Below, one piece after another: positions 35,032 through 45,050 of a stretch of 64,000 nucleotides of DNA. A program made the position numbers and the translations under genes. Position 1 is the stretch's first letter. Each line of letters starts with the position of its first letter. Origin of the DNA: Volucribacter amazonae (GTDB lineage Bacteria; Pseudomonadota; Gammaproteobacteria; Enterobacterales; Pasteurellaceae); contig NZ_LWID01000001.1 of the NCBI RefSeq assembly GCF_029783845.1, forward strand, positions 2,258,501 through 2,322,500, read 5' to 3'. The notes beneath the pieces were generated by a model. The model did no database searches. It was not told where the DNA came from and was given only the letters and a program-made list of their open reading frames with translations.

Positions 35032-37188
35032 GTGACACCTATCGTAAAACAATTTAAATATGGTCAACATACCGTAACATTAGAAACAGGGGCTATTGCA
35101 CGCCAAGCTACGGCGGCGGTGATGGCAAGTATGGACGATACTACCGTATTTGTTACAGTGGTAGCTAAAAAAGATGTTAAGGAAGGGCAAGATTTCTTTC
35201 CATTAACAGTAAATTATCAAGAGCGTACCTATGCGGCAGGACGTATTCCGGGTGGTTTTTTCAAGCGTGAGGGACGTCCTTCCGAGGGCGAAACTTTAAT
35301 TGCGCGTTTAATTGATCGCCCAATTCGTCCGCTTTTCCCTGAGGGTTTTTATAATGAAATTCAAATTATTGCCACAGTAGTTTCGGTTAATCCGCAAGTT
35401 AGCCCTGATTTAGTGGCAATGATTGGAGCATCAGCAGCATTAAGCCTTTCTGGTGTGCCTTTTAATGGGCCGATTGGAGCAGCGAGAGTCGGTTTTATCA
35501 ATGACCAATTTGTGCTAAATCCAACCATGGCGGAGCAAAAAATAAGCCGTTTAGATTTAGTGGTGGCAGGTACTGATAAAGCGGTATTAATGGTGGAATC
35601 CGAAGCGGATATTTTAACGGAAGAACAAATGTTAGCAGCGGTGGTTTTTGGACACGAACAACAACAAGTCGTGATTGAAGCCATTAAAGAATTTGCTCAA
35701 GAGGCAGGAAAACCTCGTTGGGATTGGGTTGCCCCTGAACCAAATACAGCCTTAATTAATCGTGTAAAAGAATTAGCAGAGCAACGTTTAGGCGAGGCGT
35801 ATCGTATTACTGAAAAACAAGCACGTTATGAGCAAATTGATGCCATTAAAAACGATGTTTTACAAGCTATTCTTACTGATAATGAAGATGAAAGCATTAC
35901 AGAGGGAAAAATTGCGGATATTCTAAGTCAACTAGAAAGTGAAGTGGTGCGTGGACGTATTTTGCGTGGCGAGCCTCGAATTGATGGACGAACTGTAGAT
36001 ACTGTGCGTGCCTTAGATATTTGTACTGGTGTATTACCTCGCACTCATGGTTCAGCTATTTTTACTCGTGGCGAAACGCAAGCCTTAGCGGTAGCGACAT
36101 TGGGTACTGAGCGTGATGCGCAAATCATTGATGAATTAACTGGTGAACGTTCAGATCATTTCCTATTCCATTATAATTTCCCACCTTATTCTGTGGGGGA
36201 AACGGGTATGATTGGTTCGCCAAAACGTCGTGAAATTGGGCATGGTCGTCTTGCTAAACGTGGTGTGGCTGCAGTAATGCCGTCACAAGCGGAATTCCCT
36301 TATGTAGTGCGTGTGGTTTCTGAAATTACCGAATCAAATGGTTCTTCCTCTATGGCATCGGTATGCGGTGCATCATTAGCCTTAATGGACGCAGGTGTGC
36401 CGATTAAATCGGCGGTAGCTGGTATTGCGATGGGCTTAGTGAAAGAGCAAGATAATTTTGTGGTATTGTCTGATATTCTTGGTGATGAAGATCATCTTGG
36501 CGATATGGACTTTAAAGTTGCTGGGACTCGTGAAGGGGTAACGGCGTTACAAATGGATATTAAGATTGAAGGCATCACCGCTGAAATTATGCAAATTGCG
36601 TTAAACCAAGCAAAAGCTGCTCGTTTGCATATTTTAGGCGTAATGGAACAAGCCATTCCTGCTCCTCGTGCGGAAATTTCTGATTTTGCTCCTCGTATCC
36701 ATACCATGAAGATTGATCCGAAGAAAATCAAAGATGTGATTGGTAAAGGTGGTGCAACTATTCGTGCTTTAACCGAAGAAACCTCAACCTCCATTGATAT
36801 TGAAGATGATGGTACAGTGAAAATTGCTGCAGTGGATAATAATGCTGCTAAAGCAGTAATGGCACGTATTGAAGAAATTGTTGCTGAAGTAGAAACGGGG
36901 GCGATTTACAAAGGTAAGGTAACCCGTATTGCTGATTTTGGAGCATTTGTTGCGATTATTGGCGGTAAAGAAGGACTTGTTCATATTTCACAAATTGCTG
37001 AAGAGCGTGTAGAGAAAGTGTCTGATTATTTACAGGTTGGACAAGATGTGCAAGTTAAAGTGGTTGAAATTGATCGTCAAGGTCGTATCCGTTTAACCAT
37101 GAAAGATTTAACCAATAAAAATCTTGCCGATAATACGGAGCAACAGGTTGTAGCACAACCACAACAACTTGATACAGAGCAACAATAA
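35032..37188 (+). CDS. pnp: Polynucleotide phosphorylase
   Basis: 718 aa. Phosphorolytic 3'-5' exoribonuclease of the RNA degradosome. Two RNase PH domains (residues about 10-140 and 315-540; VNYQERTYAAGRIPGGFF and FLFHYNFPPYSVGE) flank an alpha-helical linker; KH (IKDVIGKGGATIRALTEE) and S1 (GAIYKGKVTRIADFGAFV) domains follow. The start is GTG with AAGGAA upstream. Followed by nlpI and deaD, the conserved order. A Gln-rich tail ends the protein. Confidence 0.97.
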   Translation: MTPIVKQFKYGQHTVTLETGAIARQATAAVMASMDDTTVFVTVVAKKDVKEGQDFFPLTVNYQERTYAAGRIPGGFFKREGRPSEGETLIARLIDRPIRPLFPEGFYNEIQIIATVVSVNPQVSPDLVAMIGASAALSLSGVPFNGPIGAARVGFINDQFVLNPTMAEQKISRLDLVVAGTDKAVLMVESEADILTEEQMLAAVVFGHEQQQVVIEAIKEFAQEAGKPRWDWVAPEPNTALINRVKELAEQRLGEAYRITEKQARYEQIDAIKNDVLQAILTDNEDESITEGKIADILSQLESEVVRGRILRGEPRIDGRTVDTVRALDICTGVLPRTHGSAIFTRGETQALAVATLGTERDAQIIDELTGERSDHFLFHYNFPPYSVGETGMIGSPKRREIGHGRLAKRGVAAVMPSQAEFPYVVRVVSEITESNGSSSMASVCGASLALMDAGVPIKSAVAGIAMGLVKEQDNFVVLSDILGDEDHLGDMDFKVAGTREGVTALQMDIKIEGITAEIMQIALNQAKAARLHILGVMEQAIPAPRAEISDFAPRIHTMKIDPKKIKDVIGKGGATIRALTEETSTSIDIEDDGTVKIAAVDNNAAKAVMARIEEIVAEVETGAIYKGKVTRIADFGAFVAIIGGKEGLVHISQIAEERVEKVSDYLQVGQDVQVKVVEIDRQGRIRLTMKDLTNKNLADNTEQQVVAQPQQLDTEQQ

Positions 37189-37200
37189 TAACATTGTTAG

Positions 37201-37240
37201 ACCGCAAGGTTTGTTTTATAGACAAGCCTGCGGTTTATTA
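37201..37240 (+). terminator. Hairpin after pnp
   Basis: ACCGCAAGGTTTG and CAAGCCTGCGGT form a stem with one bulge, closed by a short U-rich loop and followed by TTATTATTTG. A half TATAG element (37280-37302, TATAGTCGTCCCGCTTTAAA) lies between it and nlpI. Confidence 0.6.
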
Positions 37241-37316
37241 TTTGTGAATAATAAACCCTTTTAATGATACGGGGATTATTATAGTCGTCCCGCTTTAAAA
37301 TAGGGTGTTAGGATAA

Positions 37317-38240
37317 ATGAAGATATTAGGTAAACAGTGTAAACGTTTTGGTTTAAGTGTTTTTTTATCTAATTTCTTTATTAGCCTATTACTTATGGGG
37401 TGCGTAGCACAAGATAACTTCGGGTTTACTCAGCAAGGTATGTTACTGGCACAACAAACGCCAGAACAACATTCTGAACAAGAGGAAATGTTGCTACGTC
37501 TTAATCAAATCTTATTGATTGCTCCTTTAAATACTGAGGAACGTGCTGATTTACATTTTGAGCGAGGTGTCATTTATGATAGCCTCGGTTTATGGAAATT
37601 AGCAAGCTATGATTTTGCCTTGAGTTTGAGGTTACAACCAGGAATGGCCCCAGCTTATAATTATTTAGGTTTATATTTTTTATTGCAACAAGATTATGAC
37701 GAGGCTTTAGAGGCTTTTAATGCGGTCTTAACTTTGCAACCAAATTATGAATATGCCTATTTAAATCGAGGGCTACATTTTTATTACACTGAACGTTATC
37801 ATTTAGCTCAACAGGATTTTGAACGCTTTTATCAATATGATCCAAGTGATCCTTATCGAGCTTTATGGCTTTATTTCAATGAAGTAAAACTTGACCCAAG
37901 GCAAGCCATAGTTAATCTTGGTGAGCGAGCGAACTCACTATCCCCCGATTATTGGGGAACCCAAATAGTAGATTACTTTGTAGGGAAAATATCGCTAAAC
38001 CAACTTTTGCAGAAAATCGCAGAAATCGATCAACAATCTGTGAGTTATGCAGAGGTTTTAACCGAAACTTATTTTTATCTGGCAAAACAACAACTCAATA
38101 CAAATCATATTGATGAAGCAATGCGTTTATTTAAACTTGCCGTAGCAAATCAAGTATATAACTTTGTTGAGTATCGTTTTGCATTGTTTGAATTATCTCA
38201 ATGGCGAGATAATGATAAACAAGGGGCGGTTGCTCAATAA
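37317..38240 (+). CDS. nlpI: Lipoprotein NlpI (TPR adaptor)
   Basis: 307 aa. Lipobox LLLMGC with Cys29 as the acylation site, followed by tetratricopeptide repeats (FERGVIYDSLGLWKLASYDF, YNYLGLYFLLQQDYDEALEAF, YLNRGLHFYYTERYHLAQQDF). It is an outer-membrane adaptor that couples peptidoglycan endopeptidases such as MepS to the protease Prc. Its place between pnp and deaD is conserved. AGGA lies close before the ATG. Confidence 0.93.
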   Translation: MKILGKQCKRFGLSVFLSNFFISLLLMGCVAQDNFGFTQQGMLLAQQTPEQHSEQEEMLLRLNQILLIAPLNTEERADLHFERGVIYDSLGLWKLASYDFALSLRLQPGMAPAYNYLGLYFLLQQDYDEALEAFNAVLTLQPNYEYAYLNRGLHFYYTERYHLAQQDFERFYQYDPSDPYRALWLYFNEVKLDPRQAIVNLGERANSLSPDYWGTQIVDYFVGKISLNQLLQKIAEIDQQSVSYAEVLTETYFYLAKQQLNTNHIDEAMRLFKLAVANQVYNFVEYRFALFELSQWRDNDKQGAVAQ

Positions 38241-38308
38241 AGCAACATAATTTTTTATCTTAAATAGTCTAGATTTTTACCTGACTATTTCGTTTTGAGT
38301 ATTTTTAA

Positions 38309-40111
38309 ATGACTGAACAAACAATGACTTTTGCGGATTTGGGCTTGCCTGAATTCATTCTTTCTGCTGTTTCTGATTTAGGTTTTACTACTCCTTCACC
38401 AATTCAGCAGGCTTGTATTCCTTCTTTGTTAGCAGGACAAGATGTGCTAGGTATGGCACAGACAGGAAGTGGGAAAACCGCTGCCTTTTCTTTGCCTCTA
38501 TTAGCACAAATTGATGTGGATAAAAAATATCCACAAATGTTAGTGATGGCACCAACTCGTGAATTAGCTATACAAGTGGCTGATGCTTGTGAACAATTTA
38601 GTAAATATGCTAAAGGAATACATATTGTAACCCTTTATGGCGGACAACGTTATGATATTCAGCTTAGAGCCTTAAGACAAGGAGCGCAAGTGGTGGTGGG
38701 AACACCGGGGCGTATTCTCGATCATTTACGGCGTGGCACATTAGATCTTTCTGCTTTGCGTTTTATTGTGTTAGATGAAGCTGACGAAATGTTGCGTATG
38801 GGCTTTATTGATGATGTAGAAACGGTAATGGCAGAATTACCTGAACAACATCAAACCGCATTATTTTCAGCGACAATGCCTGAGCCAATTCGCCGTATTA
38901 CCAAACGTTTTATGCACAATCCGCAAGAAGTAAAAATTCAATCTACTCAGCGTACGGCTCCTGATATTAGCCAAAGTTGCTGGTTTGTAAAAGGTTTTCG
39001 TAAAAACGAGGCGTTGTTACGTTTTTTAGAAGTGGAAGAGTTTGATGCAGCGATTATTTTTACACGCACTAAAACTGCCACCTTAGAGGTTACCGAGTTA
39101 TTGGAAAAGCATGGTTTTCGTGCAGCAGCCTTAAATGGCGATATGACGCAACAATTACGTGAACAAACCTTAGAACGCTTACGTCATGGTAGTTTAGATA
39201 TTGTGGTGGCAACCGATGTTGCTGCTCGTGGTATTGATATTGAACGTATTAGTTTGGTGGTGAATTATGATATTCCTCTTGATGCAGAATCCTATGTTCA
39301 CCGTATTGGTCGCACAGGACGAGCAGGACGAGCAGGACGAGCCTTATTATTTGTTGAGCCAAGAGAACGCCGTTTATTGCGTAACATTGAACATTTAATG
39401 AAAAAAGCCATTGAAGAAGTGAGCGTACCAAATCATATTACATTAGAGCAATGTCGCCGTAAGAAATTTCAACAAAAAATTACCAAACAGCTTGAGCATC
39501 ATGATTTGGAATTATATCGTAGCCTATTAGAGGATATGTTTACTGCGGATCAGGATCAAGAAGATATTGCTGCTGCAATGATGATGTTATTGCAAGGTAA
39601 ACAAAAAATGATTTTACCACCAGATCCTATTGAGCCAGCAAAACCTAAACGTGAGCGTGAAAGAGGGCAATCTTCTCGTGGTGGTGAACGCCGTAGTGGC
39701 TATGGCTTACCAAAAGAAATGGATTTATATCGTATTGAAGTTGGGCGTGGCGATGGGGTTGATGTACGCCATATTGTGGGAGCGATTGCCAATGAGGGCA
39801 ATATTGATAGTCGTTATATTGGGCATATTAAGCTCTATGATGATTATTCTACCATTGAACTACCACAGGGCATGCCAAAAGAATTGTTGCAAATGTTTGC
39901 TAAAACACGAGTATTGAATAAACAAATGCGTATGTCGCTGATTGGTCATGCTCAACAAGCGGGTGGTAAGGAACGTAAATCCAAGCGTGAACGAGGTCAT
40001 CAACGTTTTGCAGGACAGGATAAAAAAGCGGATAAAAAGGCGCGAACTTTTAAAGAGAAGGCTTTTACTGAACGTCCTGTTAGAGAAAAACGTTCTCGTG
40101 GACGTAAATAA
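38309..40111 (+). CDS. deaD: ATP-dependent RNA helicase DeaD
   Basis: 600 aa DEAD-box helicase involved in ribosome assembly and mRNA turnover, particularly in the cold. Q motif and AQTGSGKT, PTRELA, VLDEADEML, SATMP, and HRIGRTGRAGRAGRA are in order; a CsdA-type RNA-binding domain (YRIEVGRGDGVDVRHIVGAI, about 470-545) and a basic Arg/Lys tail follow. The repeated GRA run is normal for DeaD. Ends in an intrinsic terminator. Confidence 0.96.
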   Translation: MTEQTMTFADLGLPEFILSAVSDLGFTTPSPIQQACIPSLLAGQDVLGMAQTGSGKTAAFSLPLLAQIDVDKKYPQMLVMAPTRELAIQVADACEQFSKYAKGIHIVTLYGGQRYDIQLRALRQGAQVVVGTPGRILDHLRRGTLDLSALRFIVLDEADEMLRMGFIDDVETVMAELPEQHQTALFSATMPEPIRRITKRFMHNPQEVKIQSTQRTAPDISQSCWFVKGFRKNEALLRFLEVEEFDAAIIFTRTKTATLEVTELLEKHGFRAAALNGDMTQQLREQTLERLRHGSLDIVVATDVAARGIDIERISLVVNYDIPLDAESYVHRIGRTGRAGRAGRALLFVEPRERRLLRNIEHLMKKAIEEVSVPNHITLEQCRRKKFQQKITKQLEHHDLELYRSLLEDMFTADQDQEDIAAAMMMLLQGKQKMILPPDPIEPAKPKRERERGQSSRGGERRSGYGLPKEMDLYRIEVGRGDGVDVRHIVGAIANEGNIDSRYIGHIKLYDDYSTIELPQGMPKELLQMFAKTRVLNKQMRMSLIGHAQQAGGKERKSKRERGHQRFAGQDKKADKKARTFKEKAFTERPVREKRSRGRK

Positions 40112-40124
40112 GTTAGAGTAAGAA

Positions 40125-40153
40125 AAAAAGGGCGTTATGATAACGCTCTTTTT
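40125..40153 (+). terminator. Intrinsic terminator after deaD
   Basis: AGGGCGTTA (40129-40137) and TAACGCTCT (40141-40149) pair (one G-U wobble) around TGA, flanked by A-run and T-run. A half TATAG element (TATAGTCGTTCCACTTTAAA, 40153-40172) begins in its T-run. Confidence 0.85.
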
Positions 40154-40195
40154 ATAGTCGTTCCACTTTAAATACGGATTATTGAGGTAGTAAAA

Positions 40196-40684
40196 GTGCG
40201 GTCAGAATTGGACGAGAAATTTATGTTACAGGCATTATCCTTAGCGGATAAAGCAGAACAATTAGGCGAAATCCCTGTGGGGGCAGTGCTAGTTGATGAA
40301 AATCATCAGGTTATTGGCGAGGGGTGGAATTTATCCATTAGTTTGTCCGATCCCACAGCCCATGCAGAGATTATGGCATTACGTCAAGCTGGGCAATATT
40401 TGCAGAATTATCGGTTAATCAATACAACCCTTTATGTTACCCTTGAACCTTGCCCTATGTGTGCAGGAGCAATTTTACATAGTCGGATTAAGCGTTTAGT
40501 GTTCGGGGCAAGGGATTATAAGACTGGGGCATTAGGTTCACGTTTCCATTTGTTTAATGATTACACTATGAATCATTGTGTTGAAATAACTGAAGGGATT
40601 TTAGCCTCGCAATGTAGCGAAAAATTAAGTGCTTTTTTTCAGCGTCGGCGAGCTGAAAAGAAAGCACATAAACAAAAAACATAG
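40196..40684 (+). CDS. tadA: tRNA-specific adenosine deaminase
   Basis: 162 aa. Deaminates A34 of tRNA-Arg(ACG) to inosine. Zinc motif HAE (PTAHAEIMAL) with catalytic Glu, and PCPMC (LEPCPMCAGAI) supplying two Cys ligands. No ATG lies before the conserved helix; the GTG at 40196, inside the uptake signal AAAAGTGCGGT, has GAGG 8 nt upstream and gives the expected N-terminus (MRSELDEKFMLQALSLADKA). An ATT five codons further upstream and the ATG at 40223 are alternatives. It converges with pflA. Confidence 0.93.
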   Translation: MRSELDEKFMLQALSLADKAEQLGEIPVGAVLVDENHQVIGEGWNLSISLSDPTAHAEIMALRQAGQYLQNYRLINTTLYVTLEPCPMCAGAILHSRIKRLVFGARDYKTGALGSRFHLFNDYTMNHCVEITEGILASQCSEKLSAFFQRRRAEKKAHKQKT

Positions 40685-40691
40685 AATAAGG

Positions 40692-41432
40692 TTAATATTT
40701 TACCGTATGCCCATAGCTTTCCAAAATATGCTTAATGGTTTCTAAACTTTCTTTGCTTGGTGGCTTAACATCTTCTAATTCGTATTTTTCGCCCATAGCT
40801 TCCCATTTGTGTGCCCCTAAGCGATGATAAGGAAGAAGTTCTACCTTTTCAATATTATCCATACCCTGAATAAATTGTCCAAGCTGATGAATATCATTCA
40901 GATCATCAGTATAGCCCGGTACTACCACGTAGCGAATCCAAACAGGTTGATTGCGTCGTTGTAAATATTTGGCAAATTCAAGGGTACGCTTGTTGGAAAC
41001 CCCGATAAGGTTACGATGAATATCATCATTTAACTCTTTTAAGTCTAATAATACAAGGTCAGTAACATCAATTAATTCATCAATAATATGATCGTAACGG
41101 CGAACATAACCGTTGGTGTCTAAACAAGTATGAATACCTTGCTCTTTACAAGCCCGAAACCAATCTCGGACAAATTCAGCTTGTAAGACAGCCTCACCGC
41201 CTGAGGCAGTAACCCCACCACCAGAGGCTTTCATAAAATGGCGATAGGTTACCACTTCTTTCATTAGCTCAGGGACAGTAATTTCTTTACCTGCGTGCAG
41301 ATCCCAAGTATCACGATTATGGCAATATTTACAACGCATCAAACAGCCTTGCAAAAATAAAATAAAGCGAATACCCGGGCCGTCAACCGTGCCACAGGAT
41401 TCAAAGGAATGAATTCTTCCCACAACAGACAT
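40692..41432 (-). CDS. pflA: Pyruvate formate-lyase activating enzyme
   Basis: 246-aa radical SAM enzyme that installs the glycyl radical on PflB under anaerobic conditions. The CxxxCxxC cluster motif is Cys30, Cys34, Cys37 (GCLMRCKYCHN). The SAM-binding region GGGVTASGGEA follows. The frame is open ten codons further upstream, but the ATG at 41432 has GAGG before it and begins at the conserved MSVVGRIHS. It lies downstream of pflB with an uptake-signal hairpin between them, so read-through or a weak own promoter is likely. Confidence 0.96.
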   Translation of the reverse strand: MSVVGRIHSFESCGTVDGPGIRFILFLQGCLMRCKYCHNRDTWDLHAGKEITVPELMKEVVTYRHFMKASGGGVTASGGEAVLQAEFVRDWFRACKEQGIHTCLDTNGYVRRYDHIIDELIDVTDLVLLDLKELNDDIHRNLIGVSNKRTLEFAKYLQRRNQPVWIRYVVVPGYTDDLNDIHQLGQFIQGMDNIEKVELLPYHRLGAHKWEAMGEKYELEDVKPPSKESLETIKHILESYGHTVKY

Positions 41433-41562
41433 AATTACCTCATTAAAATTTTTGATAGTCATTTTAATTTGAAATAATGTTAGGTTGGGTTGTTTGGCTT
41501 ATCTCAAATTAAAAGGACTACGATCTTACCTTAAAAATCAACAAAAAACGATGAAAAAACTA

Positions 41563-41587
41563 ACCGCACTTAGATCCAAAGTGCGGT
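41563..41587 (-). terminator. Inverted uptake-signal terminator after pflB
   Basis: ACCGCACTT (41563-41571) and AAGTGCGGT (41579-41587) form a perfect 9-bp stem. On the minus strand it is followed by TAGTTTTTTC. It would attenuate pflB transcription before pflA. A decayed TATAG-like end (ATAGTCATTTTAATTTGAAA, about 41454-41473) lies nearer to pflA. Confidence 0.75.
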
Positions 41588-41621
41588 CAGAATTTTAATT
41601 ATTTTTGTTTAATAGATAGGA

Positions 41622-43934
41622 TTACATACTTTGTGTGAAAGTACGGGTAATCACATCTTGTTGTTGCTCTTTAGTTAAAGAGTTAAAACGCACCGCATAA
41701 CCAGAAACACGAATGGTTAATTGTGGATATTTTTCTGGATTTTCCATTGCGTCTAACAACATTTCGCGGTTCATCACGTTTACATTGAGGTGTTGACCGC
41801 CTTCCACTTCAGCTTCGTGGTGGAAATAACCGTCCATTAAGCCTGCAAGATTACGTTTTTGTGCTTCATAATCTTTACCTAACGCATTTGGTACGATAGA
41901 GAAGGTATAAGAAATACCGTCTTTCGCATAAGCAAATGGTAATTTAGCCACAGAAGTTAGAGAGGCTACTGCACCTTTTTGATCACGTCCGTGCATAGGG
42001 TTCGCACCCGGACCAAATGGCGCACCAGCACGACGACCGTCAGGGGTATTTCCTGTTTTCTTACCATAAACAACGTTAGACGTAATGGTTAATACCGATT
42101 GTGTTGGAACGGCGTTACGATAAGTTTTATGGGTTTTGATTTTCTTCATAAAGCGTTCAACTAAATCGCAAGCAATTTCATCAACACGACTATCGTTGTT
42201 ACCAAATTGTGGATATTCGCCCTCAATTTCAAAGTCAATAGCGATATTGCTTGCCACCACATTGCCGTCTTTATCTTTAATGTCGCCACGAATTGGTTTC
42301 ACTTTGGCATATTTAATGGCTGAAAGTGAGTCCGCCGCCACAGAAAGTCCAGCGATACCGCAAGCCATGGTACGATAAACATCACGATCGTGGAACGCCA
42401 TTAATGCCGCCTCATAAGCATATTTATCGTGCATAAAGTGAATAATGTTTAATGCGGTAACATATTGGGTAGCTAACCAATCCATAAAGCTATCCATACG
42501 CGTCATTACATCATCAAAGTTAAGGTATTCATCGGTAATCGGAGCAGTTTTAGGTCCAACTTGCATACCATTTTTCTCATCAACACCACCGTTGATTGCG
42601 TAAAGCATGGTTTTGGCTAAGTTAGCTCTTGCACCGAAGAATTGCATTTGTTTACCCACGACCATTGGGCTTACACAACAAGCGATAGCATAGTCATCGT
42701 TGTTGAAATCTGGACGCATAAGATCGTCATTTTCATATTGTACTGAAGAAGTATCAATGGATACTTTGGCACAATAGCGTTTGAACGCATCAGGTAATTG
42801 CTCAGACCAAAGAATAGTTAAGTTTGGTTCTGGTGATGGTCCCATGGTATAAAGGGTGTGTAAGAAACGGAAGCTGTTTTTGGTCACTAAAGTACGACCG
42901 TCTAAGCCCATACCTGCAAGGGTTTCTGTTGCCCAAATTGGGTCACCAGAGAATAATTGATCGTATTCAGGAGTACGCAAGAAACGCACCATACGCAATT
43001 TCATCACTAAATGGTCAATTAATTCTTGTGCTTCTTGCTCAGTAATTTTTCCTGCTTGTAAATCACGCTCAATATAAATATCCAAGAATGAAGATACACG
43101 TCCAAAGGACATTGCTGCACCGTTTTGTGATTTTACTGCGGCAAGATAGGCAAAATAAGTCCATTGTACTGCTTCTTTAGCATTGGTTGCAGGGTGAGAA
43201 ACATCATAGCCATAGCTCGCAGCCATTTCTTTGATTTTGCCTAAAGCACGATGCTGCTCGGCAATTTCTTCTCGTAATTGAATGGTAGCTTGAATATCTT
43301 CGCCTGCTTCAAGACGAGCTTGTAATGAATTGAACTGATTAACTTTATCTTTCATTAAGAAATCAGCACCATAAACGGCTAAACGGCGATAATCCCCGAT
43401 AATACGACCACGTCCATAAGCGTCAGGTAAGCCTGTTAATACACCAGATTTACGGCAACGTAAAATATCTGGGGTATAAACATCAAATACCCCTTGGTTA
43501 TGGGTTTTACGGTATTCGGTAAAGATTTTTTTCACTTCAGGATCAAGCTCACGTCCGTAAACTTTACAAGATCCTTCTACCATTTTAATCCCACCAAATG
43601 GCATAATGGCACGTTTTAATGGGGCATCAGTTTGTAAACCGACAATTTGCTCAAGCTCTTGTTTAATATAGCCCGGTGCGTGTGAAGTAATGGTTGATGG
43701 ATTAGAAGTATCAAAGTCATAAGGTTCGTGGGTTTTGTTTTCCACTTTAATGCCTTCCATTACCGCATTCCATAATTCAGTGGTTGCTGGGGTAACTTCT
43801 GCTAAGAAAGATTCATCGCCCTCATAAGGGGTATAGTTTTTTTGAATAAAATCACGAACATTTACTTCGTTTTGCCAATCTCCGCCAGTAAAACCAGCCC
43901 ATGCTTTCTGTTGTTGTTCAGTTAATTGAGTCAT
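41622..43934 (-). CDS. pflB: Formate C-acetyltransferase (pyruvate formate-lyase)
   Basis: 770 aa. Converts pyruvate and CoA to acetyl-CoA and formate in anaerobic growth. The catalytic Cys pair is Cys419-Cys420 (IACCVSPMVVG) and the glycyl radical residue is Gly745 in RVSGYAVRF near the C-terminus. Length and motifs match E. coli PflB. AAGGA precedes the ATG. It lies 103 nt downstream of focA in the same operon, with an uptake signal in the gap. Confidence 0.97.
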   Translation of the reverse strand: MTQLTEQQQKAWAGFTGGDWQNEVNVRDFIQKNYTPYEGDESFLAEVTPATTELWNAVMEGIKVENKTHEPYDFDTSNPSTITSHAPGYIKQELEQIVGLQTDAPLKRAIMPFGGIKMVEGSCKVYGRELDPEVKKIFTEYRKTHNQGVFDVYTPDILRCRKSGVLTGLPDAYGRGRIIGDYRRLAVYGADFLMKDKVNQFNSLQARLEAGEDIQATIQLREEIAEQHRALGKIKEMAASYGYDVSHPATNAKEAVQWTYFAYLAAVKSQNGAAMSFGRVSSFLDIYIERDLQAGKITEQEAQELIDHLVMKLRMVRFLRTPEYDQLFSGDPIWATETLAGMGLDGRTLVTKNSFRFLHTLYTMGPSPEPNLTILWSEQLPDAFKRYCAKVSIDTSSVQYENDDLMRPDFNNDDYAIACCVSPMVVGKQMQFFGARANLAKTMLYAINGGVDEKNGMQVGPKTAPITDEYLNFDDVMTRMDSFMDWLATQYVTALNIIHFMHDKYAYEAALMAFHDRDVYRTMACGIAGLSVAADSLSAIKYAKVKPIRGDIKDKDGNVVASNIAIDFEIEGEYPQFGNNDSRVDEIACDLVERFMKKIKTHKTYRNAVPTQSVLTITSNVVYGKKTGNTPDGRRAGAPFGPGANPMHGRDQKGAVASLTSVAKLPFAYAKDGISYTFSIVPNALGKDYEAQKRNLAGLMDGYFHHEAEVEGGQHLNVNVMNREMLLDAMENPEKYPQLTIRVSGYAVRFNSLTKEQQQDVITRTFTQSM

Positions 43935-44037
43935 GTGTGTACATTCCTTCTATTGATTAAATGAAAAGTAAAACTGTGTTAAAAAATTTTGCCAAAACCC
44001 ACCGCACTTTTGGTTAGTGGGGTTTAGCCCAATAAGA

Positions 44038-44892
44038 TTAATGGGGTCTGTTGATATACCATTGTGCTAAGGCAACACAACAACCACCGCCGATAATATT
44101 TCCCAAGGTAACAGGAATAAGGTTTTTCACCAGCAAATGATAAATATCTAAATCTGCAAATTGTTCAGGTGCAAAACCGATAGCTTGCCAAAATTCCGCC
44201 CCACTAAAATGGGCAGTAACCATTCCCATAGGGATCATAAACATATTGGCAACGCTATGTTCAAAGCCTGAAGCCACAAACATAGCAATCGGCAAAATCA
44301 TAATTAATGCTTTATCTAACAAGGTCTTACCTGCATAGCTTAACCAAATGGCAATACATACCATAATATTACATAAAATCCCTAAGCAAAAAGCCTCAAG
44401 CCAAGTATGATGGATTTTGTGTTGAGCCGTTTTCAAAATGGTCAGTCCCCATTGCCCATTGGCAGCCATGGTTTGCCCAGCAAACCAAATCAGCAATACA
44501 ATAAATAACGCACCGAGGAAATTACCCAAGTAAACCACAACCCAATTACGCAACATTTGTTGCCAAGAGATTCGTCCACTGGCTTTAGCCACTAAGGTCA
44601 TGGTTGAAGAGGTAAAGAGTTCTGAGCCACAAACCACAACCATAATTACCCCAAGAGAAAAGACGATCCCACCAACGAGCTTGAGTAAACCCCAAGAAAC
44701 ATCAGCACCGCCTGTTTGGGTTGTGGTATAGAAAACAAATGCTAAGGCAATAAATGCACCAGCAGGAATGGCAGAAAAGAAGGAGAAAATTTGTTTTTTA
44801 CTTGCTTTATAAACCGCCACATCTTCGCCCACTTGGGACATTTCGGCAGGTTTAAGCATACAAGTTGAAGTAGAATTTTCTGACTTCATCAT
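44038..44892 (-). CDS. focA: Formate channel FocA
   Basis: 284 aa formate/nitrite transporter family channel moving formate across the inner membrane. Six membrane helices; conserved blocks are KQIFSFFSAIPAGAFIALAF, GSELFTSSTMTL, NWVVVYLGNFLGAL and FMIPMGM, with the pore-related HSVANMFMIP segment. GGAG lies 6 nt before the first ATG. First gene of focA-pflB, downstream of a perfect FNR box on the same strand. Confidence 0.95.
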   Translation of the reverse strand: MMKSENSTSTCMLKPAEMSQVGEDVAVYKASKKQIFSFFSAIPAGAFIALAFVFYTTTQTGGADVSWGLLKLVGGIVFSLGVIMVVVCGSELFTSSTMTLVAKASGRISWQQMLRNWVVVYLGNFLGALFIVLLIWFAGQTMAANGQWGLTILKTAQHKIHHTWLEAFCLGILCNIMVCIAIWLSYAGKTLLDKALIMILPIAMFVASGFEHSVANMFMIPMGMVTAHFSGAEFWQAIGFAPEQFADLDIYHLLVKNLIPVTLGNIIGGGCCVALAQWYINRPH

Positions 44893-45050
44893 AGTAGACT
44901 CCGATAGATAAAATAATCCATAATAAAAATAAATCCCCTATTTAAGGATTAAAAAATTTTTTATATTTTATAAGTTTTGTTAATTATAAGCCCTTTTTAC
45001 CGCGAATAACAGGTTTATTTTACCGCAAAATTACAGGAACAAGGGCTTTT

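Noticed and set aside
39300..39345. Microrepeat encoding GRAGRAGRA in deaD
   Set aside because: This run is normal in DeaD helicases and not a sign of slippage.
43935..44037. Separate promoter or small gene between focA and pflB
   Set aside because: Only an uptake signal and AT-rich sequence are seen; known operons carry multiple promoters here but none could be assigned.
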